Of a DNA stretch of 64,000 bases, positions 42,227-51,113 are shown piece by piece. The notes under the pieces are model-generated. The model searched no databases. It was not told where the DNA came from and worked only from the letters and a program-made list of their open reading frames with translations. Numbering within the stretch: position 1 is the stretch's first letter; each line of letters begins with the position of its first letter. The translations under genes were made by a program, and so were the position numbers. This stretch comes from RYN-230 sp963837515 (lineage in GTDB: Bacteria > Actinomycetota > Actinomycetes > Streptosporangiales > Streptosporangiaceae): contig CAWINT010000006.1 of NCBI GenBank assembly GCA_963837515.1, positions 620,001 through 684,000 of the forward strand, in the 5' to 3' direction.

Positions 42227-43513
42227 ATGATCACGGATCAGCCGCTGCGCGTCGCGCTGCTGTCCTACCGGAGCAAGCCGCACTGCGGCGGCCAGGGCAT
42301 CTATCTGCGCCATCTGTCCCGGGAACTGCACGCGCTCGGGCACCACGTCGAGGTGTTCTCCGGGCAGCCGTACCCGGATCTGGAGCCGGGCCCCGTGCTC
42401 CGGCCGGTGCCGAGCCTCGACCTGTACGCCGATGAGGACCCGTTCCGCACCCCAGGGCTGCGCGAGTACCGGGACTGGATCGACGTGCTGGAGTTCGGCG
42501 CGATGAAGACCGGGGCGTTTCCCGAGCCGCTGACCTTCAGCCTGCGCGCCCTGCGGCTGCTCCGCGGCCGCCGCGCCGACTTCGACCTGGTGCACGACAA
42601 CCAGGTGCTCGCCTACGGCCTGCTGAGACTGCCCCCGATCGGCCTGCCCCTGGTGACCAGCATCCACCACCCGATCAGCGTGGACCGGCGGATCGAGCTG
42701 GCCTCCTCCCGGGGCTGGGCCCGGGTCGGCAAGTGGCGCTGGTACTCGTTCGTCCGGATGCAGGGCCGGGTGGCCCGCCGGGCCGGGCCGGTGCTCACCG
42801 CGTCCGCGGCGTCCCGGGCGGACATCATCCGGGACTTCCGGGTCAGCCCGGGCAATATCCACGTGATCCCGCTGGGCGTCGACACCCGGCTGTTCCACCC
42901 CCGCGAGGCGGCCCGGGTGCCCGGCCGGATTGTCGCGGTGGCCAGCGCCGACTCGCCGCTGAAGGGGGTCGGCACGCTGCTGCAGGCGGTGGCCAAGCTC
43001 ACCGTGGAACGGGAGGCGCACCTGATCGTGGTCGGCAAGCCCGCCCCCGGCGGGCCGACCGAGCGGCTGGCCAGCGAACTGGCGCTGGGCGACCGGGTCC
43101 GGTTCGTGCACGGGATCAGTGACCAGGAACTGGCGCAGCTCGCGGCCAGCGCGCAGCTCGCGGTGGTGCCCTCGCTCTACGAGGGTTTCTCGCTGCCCGC
43201 CGTGGAGCACATGGCGTCCGGGACCCCGCTGGTGGCCAGCCGGACCGGCGCGCTGCCCGAAGTCACCGGGGACGCTGCCCGGCTGGTAGAGCCGGGCAAC
43301 GCCGAGGCGCTCACCGCCGCCCTCCGTGACCTGTTCGACTCTCCCGCGGCGCGGGACCGGCTGAGCGCCGCCGCCTGGCAGCGGGTCCAGGAGCGATTCG
43401 CCTGGCCAGCCGTGGCCCGGGCCACCGTGGCCGAGTACCGGGCCGCGATCACCCGGTTCGGCGCGGACCGGGCGGGCGGGGCGGGCGGGGCCCGCCGGGC
43501 GGCGGCATGCTGA
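42227..43513 (+). CDS. Glycosyltransferase family 4
   Basis: 428 residues of GT-B fold. N-terminal YRSKPHCGGQGIYLRHLSRELHALGHHVEVFSG (acceptor-side Rossmann with GGQG), middle VTSIHHPISVD, and the GT4 C-terminal domain: IPLGVDTRLFHP, VASADSPLKGVGTLLQAVAKL, the EX7E donor site region PSLYEGFSLPAVEHMASGTPLVAS. It adds a sugar from a nucleotide donor; the acceptor is unknown. ATG 42227 is used; the stop overlaps the start of the methyltransferase gene by seven bases, showing coupling. Confidence 0.9.
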   Translation: MITDQPLRVALLSYRSKPHCGGQGIYLRHLSRELHALGHHVEVFSGQPYPDLEPGPVLRPVPSLDLYADEDPFRTPGLREYRDWIDVLEFGAMKTGAFPEPLTFSLRALRLLRGRRADFDLVHDNQVLAYGLLRLPPIGLPLVTSIHHPISVDRRIELASSRGWARVGKWRWYSFVRMQGRVARRAGPVLTASAASRADIIRDFRVSPGNIHVIPLGVDTRLFHPREAARVPGRIVAVASADSPLKGVGTLLQAVAKLTVEREAHLIVVGKPAPGGPTERLASELALGDRVRFVHGISDQELAQLAASAQLAVVPSLYEGFSLPAVEHMASGTPLVASRTGALPEVTGDAARLVEPGNAEALTAALRDLFDSPAARDRLSAAAWQRVQERFAWPAVARATVAEYRAAITRFGADRAGGAGGARRAAAC

Positions 43514-44274
43514 CCGTGGACTTCGCCCGGTTCCCGGTCGGGCCGGGCGACCGCGTCCTCGACCTCGGCTGCGGGGCCGGGCGGCACGCGTTCGAGGCAC
43601 TGCGCCGCGGGGCGACCGTGCTGGCCCTCGACGCCGACCAGGACGAACTGCGCGGGGTGGCAGGCCTCGCCGCGGCGATGGAAGCGGCGGGCGAGGTGCC
43701 GCCGGGCGCGGCTGCCCGCACCGTCCGCGGCGACGCCACCGCGATGCCCTTCCCCACGGCCAGCTTCGACGCGGTGATCGCCGCCGAGGTGCTGGAGCAC
43801 ATCCGCCTCGACCAGCGCGCGCTCTCCGAGATCGCCCGGGTGCTGCGGCCCGGCGGCCGGCTGGCCGTCACCGTGCCCGCCTGGCTGCCGGAACGGATCT
43901 GCTGGGGGCTGTCCGATGACTACCACCAGGTGCCTGGCGGGCACGTCCGGATCTACACCCGCGGCGAGATGGAGACCAAACTGGCCCGGGCGGGGCTGCG
44001 GATCGGCGGCCACCACCACGCCCATGGCCTGCACTCGCCGTACTGGTGGCTCAAGTGCGCGGTCGGCGTGCACGACGACGCCCAGCCACTGGCCCGTGCC
44101 TACCACCGGCTGCTGGTCTGGGACATCATGAAGCGCCCGGCGGTCACCCGGCTGGCCGAGCAGGCGCTGAACCCGCTGATCGGTAAGAGCCTGGTGGTCT
44201 ACGCCGACAAACCCGGCGCCCGGCCCGGCGCCCGCCCGCGCGTCCCGGCCGCTCCCGCGCATGTCGCCGCCTGA
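43507..44274 (+). CDS. Class I SAM-dependent methyltransferase
   Basis: 255 residues. SAM-binding motif I DRVLDLGCGAGRHAFEALRRG, acidic motif LALDADQDEL, motif GDATAMPFPTASFDAVIAAEVLEHI and LRPGGRLAVTVPAW. The C-terminal half contains a His-rich stretch GGHHHAHGLHSPYWWLK. Start ATG 43507 overlaps the glycosyltransferase gene. It probably methylates the same glycan or lipid product. Confidence 0.88.
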   Translation: MLTVDFARFPVGPGDRVLDLGCGAGRHAFEALRRGATVLALDADQDELRGVAGLAAAMEAAGEVPPGAAARTVRGDATAMPFPTASFDAVIAAEVLEHIRLDQRALSEIARVLRPGGRLAVTVPAWLPERICWGLSDDYHQVPGGHVRIYTRGEMETKLARAGLRIGGHHHAHGLHSPYWWLKCAVGVHDDAQPLARAYHRLLVWDIMKRPAVTRLAEQALNPLIGKSLVVYADKPGARPGARPRVPAAPAHVAA

Positions 44275-45382
44275 CCCGGCGGGCAGCCGGGCCAGCGACA
44301 GCCCGGCGGCTCGCCAGCTGCCCGCAGTGCCTGGCATCCTTACGGAAAGTGACATTCTGGCCACGGCGCGGCACATCGCGGGGTGGCAGGAGCCGTCCGG
44401 CGCCATCGGCTGGCCGGACGGGCACACCGACGCGTGGAACCACGTCGAATGCGCGATGGCCCTGTCCGCCTGCGGGTATTCCGGCACCGCCCGGCACGGC
44501 TACGAATGGCTGCGCCGGACCCAGCGGCGGGACGGGTCGTGGCCGAAACGGACCGAGGCGGGCCGGGTCACCGACGCGGCGGGCGAGAGCAACCAGGCCG
44601 CCTATATCGCGGTGGGCGTCTGGCACGAGTTCCTGCTCACCGGGGACGCGGCCTTCGTGGCGCGGCTGTGGCCCACGGTGCGCCACGCCATCGAGTTCGT
44701 GCTGGACCTGCAGACACCGCGCGGCGAGATTCTCTGGCAGCGCGCCACCGGCGGGGCCCCGGCCCGCTACGCCCTGCTCACCGGCTGCTCCAGCACCTAC
44801 CAGGGCCTGCACTGCGCCGTCCGGCTGGCCCAGCTGATGGATGAGCCGCAGCCGGGCTGGGAGCTGGCCGCGGCCCGGCTCGGTCACGTGATCGCCTGCC
44901 ATCCCGAGGCGTTCGCGGACAAGAGCGAATTCTCCATGGACTGGTACTACCCGGTGCTGGGCGGCGCGGTCCGCGGCGCCGCCGCGCTGGACCGACTGGA
45001 CGCCCAGTGGGCCGACTTCGTCGTGCCCGGCCTCGGCGTCCGCTGCGTGCGGGATCAGCCGTGGGTCACCGGCGCAGAAACCGGCGAGCTGGTGATGGCC
45101 CTGGACGCGGCCGGGGAGACCGGCCGGGCGCGGGAGTTGCTGGCCGACGTCCAGCACCTGCGTGACCCGGACGGCGGGTACTGGACCGGGTGGCAGTACG
45201 CCAACCGGGCGCACTACCCGGCCGAGCGGAGCAGCTGGACAGCCGCGGCGATCATCCTGGCCGCCGACGCGCTGTCCGGCCGCACCCCCGGTTCGGCGCT
45301 GTTCCGGGACGTGCCAGCGCCGCTGGCGCTACCGGACGCCGCCACGGGCTGCCTGTCCGGCTCCTGCCTGGCGGCCGGCTGA
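44261..45382 (+). CDS. Alpha/alpha-toroid protein, prenyltransferase/glycosidase-like
   Basis: 373 residues. Repeated helix pairs with conserved aromatic/acidic turn motifs: GWQEPSGAIGWPDGHTDAWNHVECAMAL, WLRRTQRRDGSWPKR, AAYIAVGVWHEFLLTGD and DPDGGYWTGWQY. This resembles six-hairpin or terpene-cyclase-type toroids (often annotated prenyltransferase). No catalytic DxDD is present, so it is unlikely to be a squalene-type cyclase. It overlaps the methyltransferase gene by 14 bases, giving a tight three-gene operon (GT4, methyltransferase, this). Possibly processes or binds the glycan made by its neighbours; inference only. Confidence 0.65.
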   Translation: MSPPDPAGSRASDSPAARQLPAVPGILTESDILATARHIAGWQEPSGAIGWPDGHTDAWNHVECAMALSACGYSGTARHGYEWLRRTQRRDGSWPKRTEAGRVTDAAGESNQAAYIAVGVWHEFLLTGDAAFVARLWPTVRHAIEFVLDLQTPRGEILWQRATGGAPARYALLTGCSSTYQGLHCAVRLAQLMDEPQPGWELAAARLGHVIACHPEAFADKSEFSMDWYYPVLGGAVRGAAALDRLDAQWADFVVPGLGVRCVRDQPWVTGAETGELVMALDAAGETGRARELLADVQHLRDPDGGYWTGWQYANRAHYPAERSSWTAAAIILAADALSGRTPGSALFRDVPAPLALPDAATGCLSGSCLAAG

Positions 45383-45424
45383 CCGCGGCGGCTCACCGCA
45401 GCGGCCGGCCCGGCGCCGGTCCGG

Positions 45425-46084
45425 CTACCCGGCCCGCTGCAGCACGCGCAGCGAGCCGCACACCGTGACCTCGGTGAACTCGCCGCTGGCCAGGGCCTGC
45501 CGGTAGATGCCGAACGGCGCCTGACCACCGTCCGCCGGATCGGGAAACACGTCGTGGATGGCGAGCGCGCCGCCCGGCAGCACCCAGGGCGACCAGTTGG
45601 CGTAGTCCGCCTGGGCGGCCGCCTCGGTGTGCCCGCCGTCGATGAACAGCAGGCCCAGCGGGCCGCGCCACACGCTCGCGACCTGGGCGGACCGGCCGAC
45701 GATCGCGATAACGCTGGCCTCCAGGCCAGCCGCTGCCAGTGTGGCCCGGAAGTGCGGCAGCGTGTCCAGCTGCCCGGTTCGCTCATCCACCAGCGACGGG
45801 TCGTGGTACTCCCAGCCGGGCTGGTTCTCCGCGGAGCCCCGGTGGTGATCCACGGTGATCACCACCTGCCCGGCCTGCCGGGCCGCGGCGGCCAGGTAGA
45901 TGGTGGATTTGCCACAGTAGGTGCCGATCTCCAGGACCGGGCCGAGCGGGGCGTACGCCGCGGCGGTCGCATACAGCGCCAGCCCTTCGGCGGGTGGCAT
46001 GAACCCGGTGGCCGCCTCGGCCGTCCGGCGCAGGTCGGCGGGCATCGGCCCGGCCTGGCTGATGCGGCTCGCGCCGTGCGTCAT
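45425..46084 (-). CDS. Class I methyltransferase, CmcI/cephalosporin-hydroxylase-like fold
   Basis: 219 residues. SAM-binding region GPVLEIGTYCGKSTIYLAAAARQAGQVVITVDHH, then GLLFIDGGHTEAAAQADYANWSPWVLPGGALAIHDVF, the pattern of Methyltransf_24 proteins, with metal-binding His/Asp near HDVF. Convergent with the glycosyltransferase operon, and probably part of the same pathway. ATG 46084 lies 11 bases after GGAGG. Confidence 0.82.
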   Translation of the reverse strand: MTHGASRISQAGPMPADLRRTAEAATGFMPPAEGLALYATAAAYAPLGPVLEIGTYCGKSTIYLAAAARQAGQVVITVDHHRGSAENQPGWEYHDPSLVDERTGQLDTLPHFRATLAAAGLEASVIAIVGRSAQVASVWRGPLGLLFIDGGHTEAAAQADYANWSPWVLPGGALAIHDVFPDPADGGQAPFGIYRQALASGEFTEVTVCGSLRVLQRAG

Positions 46085-46162
46085 CGGTGCACCATCCTCC
46101 TCGTCATGACCGGCCCGGCGGTTATCCACCAGCGCGTATCCACCAGCGCAGCGCGCCGCCCG

Positions 46163-46354
46163 TCATTCCACCAGCCGCAGCGCCGCCTTCGGGCACGAAG
46201 CCACGGCCTGGCGCACCACCCCGGCCAGGTTCTCCGGTATCTCCGCCACCCGGATATGCAGCTGATCGTCGTCGTCCAGGTCGAACACGTCGGGCACGAG
46301 GCCGGCGCAGACGCCGTTGGCCTCGCACTGGTCGCGGTCTACTGCCACCCTCAT
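46163..46354 (-). CDS. Small 3Fe-4S-type ferredoxin
   Basis: 63 residues: MRVAVDRDQCEANGVCAGLVPDVFDLDDDDQL... with C10, C16 and C-terminal Cys in VASCPKAAL, the three-cysteine single-cluster layout of actinobacterial ferredoxins serving cytochromes P450; the position of the usual fourth Cys is Ala/Val. No P450 or reductase gene is adjacent. ATG 46354 follows GGAAGG. Confidence 0.88.
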   Translation of the reverse strand: MRVAVDRDQCEANGVCAGLVPDVFDLDDDDQLHIRVAEIPENLAGVVRQAVASCPKAALRLVE

Positions 46355-46498
46355 GGCCCCAGCCTTCCGCAGCGGGCGGTTCTTGGCCACCGGTCCCGGC
46401 CTGGACCGGTGCGACCAGATCGCGTACCCGCTCCAGTGCGGCCAGTTCCCGGCGTCCGGCCGGCTGGACGCCCGTCCCGTCAGCCGCCCGGGCTGGCC

Positions 46499-46852
46499 TC
46501 AGCCGCCCGGCTCCTGCAGTTCCACCCGGTTTCCGGCCGGGTCGGCCAGGAACGCCTGCCGCCCGGTTCCCACGCCGACCGGATCGGTCACCTCGACGCC
46601 CCGGGCCCGCAGCTCGGCGACCGCGGCGTCCAGGTCCGGGACGGCCAGCGCGAAGTGCTGCCCGAGCGCGGGCGGCGGGTCCGCCTCGATCAGGTGGATC
46701 TGCTGCGCACCCGCGTCGAGCCACGCCCCGCCGAAGCTGAAGTCGGGCCGGTCGGTGCGCTCGGTCAGGCCGAGCACCCGGGTGTAGAAGTCGAGTGTGG
46801 CCGGGACATCACGAACGTTGAGGGACACATGGTGCAGCCCGTCAGGTTTCAT
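46499..46852 (-). CDS. VOC family (glyoxalase/bleomycin-resistance fold) protein
   Basis: 117 residues with one full vicinal-oxygen-chelate module: LHHVSLNVRDVPATLDFYTRVLGL, IHLIEADPP, HFALAVPDLDAAVAELRARGVEV and AFLADPAGNRVELQE. Metal ligands His (LHHVS), His (QHFAL) and Glu (RVELQ) are all present. Could be a glyoxalase, epimerase or dioxygenase-type enzyme; substrate unknown. Confidence 0.85.
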   Translation of the reverse strand: MKPDGLHHVSLNVRDVPATLDFYTRVLGLTERTDRPDFSFGGAWLDAGAQQIHLIEADPPPALGQHFALAVPDLDAAVAELRARGVEVTDPVGVGTGRQAFLADPAGNRVELQEPGG

Positions 46853-46900
46853 GACAGCAGTCTCGCAGCGCCCCCACCAGGCGGCCAGCCCCGGCGGCCG

Positions 46901-48094
46901 TCACCCCGCCGTGGGGTCGGTGACCCGGCCGAGGAACAGCGGCAGCCCGCTACCCGTGTCGGTGATCGCGTACAGGAACGGCCGGTCCACGACCATCTCG
47001 ACCGGCGGCTCGCCGGTCGAGATGCGGGCCATCGGCCGGGCCACCACCGCCGTCGCCGCAGCCGCCTCGGTGCCCTGCTCGTCCACGTCGATGTAAGCCT
47101 TGTGGGCCACGGCACTGATGTGCAGTGGCATCGCCCCGGTGAGCCCGCTGAAGTCGGCGTCGTCGCGGAACATCCGCCCAGCACCGAGCGCGGTCAGCGC
47201 GTCCCGCAGGCCCAGCGCCGAGGTCACCCGGAACTTCGGCAGCACCAGGCGCACCTGCCGCGGGCCGAGCCCGCCCGGCCCGGCGCCGAACCCACCCGGC
47301 CCGGCGCCCGACCCGCCCGCCGTGGGGCCCGATCCTCCGGCCGGGCCGCCGGCCAGGCCGGCCATCCCGCCTGCCGCCAGCTGCTGCTCGACCGGACCCA
47401 GCCCGCCGTCGGGCAGCACGATCAGCATGGCCAGCGGCCCGTTGGCGTAGGGCAGCTCCACCGCCTGGTAGCCGTCCCCACGCCGGTACCGCAGCCGGGC
47501 CGCGAGGCGCATCAGCGGCACGTCGACCGCCCGGCCCGGCTCCGGGTGGAACGGCCCGTCCGCGGTCGCTCCACCCGGGAACGGCCTGGCCCAGGCCGCC
47601 TTGAGGTAGATCGCGCTGGCCAGCACCGCCCGGGTGGCGGCGTTCACCGTGTGCGGCGGGAGCAGCCCGGTGATCTTCCCGCTGGTCTGCGCCGCGATGA
47701 GCGAGTTGATCTCCTCCCGGGCGGCCCCGGCCGCCCGGTCGAAGTCGGCATCGTGCACCGACACGCTGGGCAGCCCGGCGAGCGCGGCGGTGTACTCGGG
47801 GTGCAGCGGCAGGCCGGACTGAACCCACAGGGTGGCCGGGGCGCGCAGCGTGACCGGGCCACCGGCCAGCCCGTCCAGCCGGGCCGGCACCACGCGCAGG
47901 TCCTCGGCCGCCTGCTCCGGCCCGGCCAGCCGGAGCGCCGCGGCGAGTTCGGTGGCGGTGTCCCCCCGGGCGCCGAGCAGCGCCAGCCGTAGCGCCAGGG
48001 CGACGCTGACCGGGGACATGACCAGGTTGCCCCGCGCGCCCAGCGCCGCGTACAGGCCGGCCCCGAACGCGTCATCCGCGGCCGGGCTACGCAC
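46901..48094 (-). CDS. Serpin family protease inhibitor
   Basis: 397 residues. Serpin features: SPVSVALALRLALLGARGDTATELAAAL, SAIYLKAAWARPF, LPKFRVTSALGLRDALTALGAG, SAVAHKAYIDVDEQGTEAAAATAVV (hinge of the reactive-centre loop, with small residues as needed for insertion) and DRPFLYAITDTGSGLPLFLGRVTDP (C-terminal signature). The loop before the signature is short (AVVARPMARISTGEPP). A Gly/Pro-rich insertion, about 40 residues, lies before LGPRQVRLVLPKF. There is no signal peptide, so it would act in the cytoplasm unless the start is wrong. GTG start overlaps the aminotransferase stop by eight bases. Confidence 0.87.
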   Translation of the reverse strand: MRSPAADDAFGAGLYAALGARGNLVMSPVSVALALRLALLGARGDTATELAAALRLAGPEQAAEDLRVVPARLDGLAGGPVTLRAPATLWVQSGLPLHPEYTAALAGLPSVSVHDADFDRAAGAAREEINSLIAAQTSGKITGLLPPHTVNAATRAVLASAIYLKAAWARPFPGGATADGPFHPEPGRAVDVPLMRLAARLRYRRGDGYQAVELPYANGPLAMLIVLPDGGLGPVEQQLAAGGMAGLAGGPAGGSGPTAGGSGAGPGGFGAGPGGLGPRQVRLVLPKFRVTSALGLRDALTALGAGRMFRDDADFSGLTGAMPLHISAVAHKAYIDVDEQGTEAAAATAVVARPMARISTGEPPVEMVVDRPFLYAITDTGSGLPLFLGRVTDPTAG

Positions 48095-49283
48095 GGGCGA
48101 CCGCCGCCAGCCGGGTGAGCGCCTCGCGCAGCACCTCTTCTTTCTTGCAGAACGCGAACCGCACCTGGCTGCTGCCCGCCGTCACGTCGTCGTAGAACAC
48201 GGCGCTGGGGATGGCCACCACACCGGCCCGGCCCGGCAGCGCGGCGCAGAACTCCAGGCCGTCGTCCCAGCCGAGCGGCCGGACGTCGGTGGTGACGAAG
48301 TAGGTCCCGGCCGGCCGGTACACCTTGAACCCCACGTCGGCCAGCCCGGCGCAGAGCAGGTCGCGCCGGGCGCGCAGGTCGGCGCTGATAGCGGCGAAGT
48401 AGGCGTCGGGCAGGGCCAGCGCCTGGGCGATGGCGTACTGGAACGGGCCGCCGGTCACGTAGGTCAGGAACTGCTTGACGGTGCGCACCGCGGTTACCAG
48501 CTCAGGGGGGCCGGTCACCCAGCCGACCTTCCAGCCGGTGAAGGAGAACGTCTTGGCCGCCGAACTGATCGTGACGGTGCGCTCACGCATCCCGGGCAGG
48601 CCGGCGACCGGCATGTGCTCGCCCTCGAAGATGAGGTGCTCGTAGACCTCGTCGGACACGACCAGCAGGTCGTGCTCGCAGGCCACGGCGGCGATCCCGG
48701 CGAGCTCGTCGCGGGTGAACACCGCCCCGGTCGGGTTGTGCGGGGAATTGAGCAGGATGAGCCGGGTCCGTGGGGTGACCGCGGCGCGCAGCGCGTCCAG
48801 GTCGGGGCGGAACCCGGGCGGCCGGAGTGTCACCGGGACCCGGGTCCCCCCAGCCATCGCCACGCATGCGGCGTAGGAGTCGTAGTACGGCTCAAACGCG
48901 ATGGCCTCGTCGCCCGGCTCCAGCAGCGCGATCAGCGCCGCCGCGATGCCCTCGGTAGCCCCGGCCGTCACCAGCACTTCGGCGTCCGGGTCAACCTCCA
49001 GGCCGTAGAACCGCTTCTGGTGGGCGGCCACCGCCTGCCGCAGTTCCGGGACGCCCGGGCCGGGCGGGTACTGATTGCCGCGGCCCGCCAGAATCGCCGC
49101 GGCCGCCGCCTCGGCGATCTCGGCCGGCCCGTCGGTGTCCGGGAAACCCTGGCCGAGATTGACCGATCCAGTGGCCAGGGCCAGCGCGGACATCTCGGCG
49201 AAGATGGTCGTGCCCATCCCGGTCAGGCGGCGGTTCAGCAGCGGGCGGCTGAGTGAGCTGCGGGGCAACGGCATCGGTTCCAC
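48087..49283 (-). CDS. Class I/II aminotransferase, DapC-like
   Basis: 398 residues, fold-type I PLP enzyme. Seen: NLGQGFPDTDGPAEI, YPPGPGVPELRQAVA, LLNSPHNPTGAVF, VVSDEVYEHLIFEG, SSAAKTFSFTGWKVGW (Schiff-base Lys) and C-terminal RFAFCKKEEVL (Arg for the carboxylate). Resembles N-succinyldiaminopimelate aminotransferases and methionine/kynurenine aminotransferases; exact substrate not decidable. Overlaps the serpin gene, which is therefore coupled to it. Confidence 0.9.
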   Translation of the reverse strand: MEPMPLPRSSLSRPLLNRRLTGMGTTIFAEMSALALATGSVNLGQGFPDTDGPAEIAEAAAAAILAGRGNQYPPGPGVPELRQAVAAHQKRFYGLEVDPDAEVLVTAGATEGIAAALIALLEPGDEAIAFEPYYDSYAACVAMAGGTRVPVTLRPPGFRPDLDALRAAVTPRTRLILLNSPHNPTGAVFTRDELAGIAAVACEHDLLVVSDEVYEHLIFEGEHMPVAGLPGMRERTVTISSAAKTFSFTGWKVGWVTGPPELVTAVRTVKQFLTYVTGGPFQYAIAQALALPDAYFAAISADLRARRDLLCAGLADVGFKVYRPAGTYFVTTDVRPLGWDDGLEFCAALPGRAGVVAIPSAVFYDDVTAGSSQVRFAFCKKEEVLREALTRLAAVARA

Positions 49284-49400
49284 GCTGTCATCAGATCATG
49301 CCGCGCCACCCGGTGCCGCGAACGGCGGCCGGCCGCGTGGTCCCGCGCCGCGCGGCTGGCCGCCCGCTCTCCCGCCGCGGCGGTGGATTACCCTGCGGGT

Positions 49401-50204
49401 ATGCGCATCGCCCTGGCCCAGCTGCCGGTCAGCCCGGATCCCGGGGTCAACCTGCGCCGCGTCCGCGAGGCGCTGGCCCGGGCCAGCGCCGACGGCGCGG
49501 ACCTGGCCGTTTTCCCGGAGGCAACGCAGGCGCGGTTCGGCAGCGACCTGCAGCTGGTGGCGGAACCCCTGGACGGCCCGTTCGGCGCGGGTCTGGCCGC
49601 CGCGGCCCGGGAGACCGGGACCGGGCTGGTGGCCGGGGTCTTCGAGCCGGCCCCCGACGGCCGGGTGTACAACACCGCGGTCACCTACGACTCATCCGGC
49701 ACCCGGGTCGCCGCCTACCGCAAGATCCACCTGTTCGACTCGCTCGGCGAGACCGAGTCCAAGGTGGTCGCGCCGGGGTCCGAGCCGGTGCTGGCCGATC
49801 TGGACGGCCTGCGGGTGGGGCTGCTGACGTGTTACGACATCCGCTTCCCGGAACTGGCCCGGGACCTGGTGGCCCGCGGCGCGGACCTGCTCGCCGTGCC
49901 CGCCGCCTGGGCTGCGGGACTGTTCAAGGAGGAGCACTGGGTGACCTTGGTGCGCGCCCGCGCCATCGAGAACACGGTGTGGGTGGCCGCGGCCGGGCAG
50001 GTCCCCGACCCTGAGTCGCCGCCCACCCGGGCGCCAACCGGGATCGGCCGCAGCCTGCTGGTGGATCCGATGGGCACGGTCCGCCTCGACCTGGGCCCGT
50101 TCCCCGGGATCGGCACCGGCGAGGTGGACACCGCGTTCACCGCCCGGGTGCGGGACCGCCTCCCCGCCCTGGAGCACCGCCGCCCCGACATCTTCCCCCA
50201 CTAA
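49401..50204 (+). CDS. Carbon-nitrogen hydrolase (nitrilase superfamily)
   Basis: 267 residues. Catalytic triad of the superfamily is complete: Glu40 (AVFPEATQA), Lys108 (YRKIHLFD) and Cys144 (LLTCYDIRFPE). Such enzymes hydrolyse amides; the length and motifs resemble omega-amidase/deaminated-glutathione amidase (Nit1). That group often pairs with an aminotransferase that makes omega-keto amides, and here an aminotransferase gene lies divergently 118 bases away, which fits. ATG 49401 chosen because homology starts at MRIALAQLPV. Confidence 0.9.
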   Translation: MRIALAQLPVSPDPGVNLRRVREALARASADGADLAVFPEATQARFGSDLQLVAEPLDGPFGAGLAAAARETGTGLVAGVFEPAPDGRVYNTAVTYDSSGTRVAAYRKIHLFDSLGETESKVVAPGSEPVLADLDGLRVGLLTCYDIRFPELARDLVARGADLLAVPAAWAAGLFKEEHWVTLVRARAIENTVWVAAAGQVPDPESPPTRAPTGIGRSLLVDPMGTVRLDLGPFPGIGTGEVDTAFTARVRDRLPALEHRRPDIFPH

Positions 50205-50353
50205 CCAGCCGCCACTCCCGCTCATCACCCCGGAGCGCGCTCTCCCGTGAGTCTTCACCCCAGAGTGCCGGACAAATCACGGCTAATTAAATTAGGACAG
50301 AACCGGGGCGCGCCTGAGCAAGCCGGCTACGTGGGGTGGCGCGCCTGGGCGGA

Positions 50354-50728
50354 TCAGGAGGCGGCCAGATGCGCCGGGCGGGTACTCAGCACGGCGCTGC
50401 GCAGGCTCTCGCGCTCTTCCTCGCTGACCCGCTCCACGAAGCGGAGCATGGTGAGGTACTGATCGCCGCCGGAGTGGAGCACCTCGGTCATCAGCCGGGC
50501 GTCGTGGTCTTCCCGGGACTCGGCCGGCCAGTAGCGCCAGGCCCGGCCGTGCTTCTCCCGGCACAGCACGCCCTTGCCATGCAGGATGTTCATCACCGTC
50601 ATCACGGTGGTGTAGGCGACGGGGCGGTTGTAGGCCAGCCGCTCGCGGACCTCCCGGACCAGGTACGGCCGGTCGCCGGCCCACGCTACATCCATGATCG
50701 CGGACTCGAGCTCACCGAACTCGCGCAC
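50354..50728 (-). CDS. BlaI/MecI-family transcriptional repressor
   Basis: 124 residues: winged helix (LESAIMDVAWAGDRPYLVREVRERL, YTTVMTVMNILHGKGVLCREKHGRAWRYWPAES) and C-terminal dimerisation helices. These repressors usually control a neighbouring M56 sensor protease or beta-lactamase, but no such gene is nearby, so it is an orphan here. Start ATG 50728 has only a weak upstream purine stretch. Confidence 0.9.
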   Translation of the reverse strand: MREFGELESAIMDVAWAGDRPYLVREVRERLAYNRPVAYTTVMTVMNILHGKGVLCREKHGRAWRYWPAESREDHDARLMTEVLHSGGDQYLTMLRFVERVSEEERESLRSAVLSTRPAHLAAS

Positions 50729-50867
50729 TTTCCGCCACCTCCCAGTTACCCATGCTAGGCATCGGGACCGGCCGTCCCGGAAAGGCGCTTCCGGCTGGGG
50801 GAGGAAATCGCCCCTGCGTGCTTATTTCGTCATCCAGGTCCGATGTGCGGCCCATCCGGTCGCATGT

Positions 50868-50883
50868 CCATCCGATCGGATGG
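50868..50883. promoter_or_regulatory. 16-bp perfect palindrome between the BlaI gene and the GST-like gene
   Basis: CCATCCGATCGGATGG, with a further half-site CCCATCCGG at 50851-50859 just upstream. It lies about 140 bases before the BlaI gene and 230 before the divergent GST-like gene, in a 385-bp gap with no gene. BlaI proteins usually bind TACA/TGTA-containing palindromes, so which regulator uses it is open. Confidence 0.5.
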
Positions 50884-51113
50884 GCCGGTGACTCCCCCCG
50901 AGCCTGCCCCTCTTGAAGTCCCGGAGGCGGGTGCGGTGCGATGCTAGTGACGCGGAACCAGGGCGGCGCGTTGCGGGCCCGCCCGGTCCAGGCGGCTGAC
51001 TGCCCCTCCAGCGCCGCAGACCACCCGGCAGCCCTTCCCACCGGCCGCCGGGCCAGGCATCATCGGCTGACAAACCGGACGTGACCGGACCAGCATCAGT
51101 GGAAGGGAGGAGG

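Noticed and set aside
44261..45382. Squalene-hopene cyclase or terpene synthase
   Set aside because: The repeats suggest an alpha-toroid, but no DxDD or DDxxD motif is present and the protein is about half the size of a squalene-hopene cyclase.
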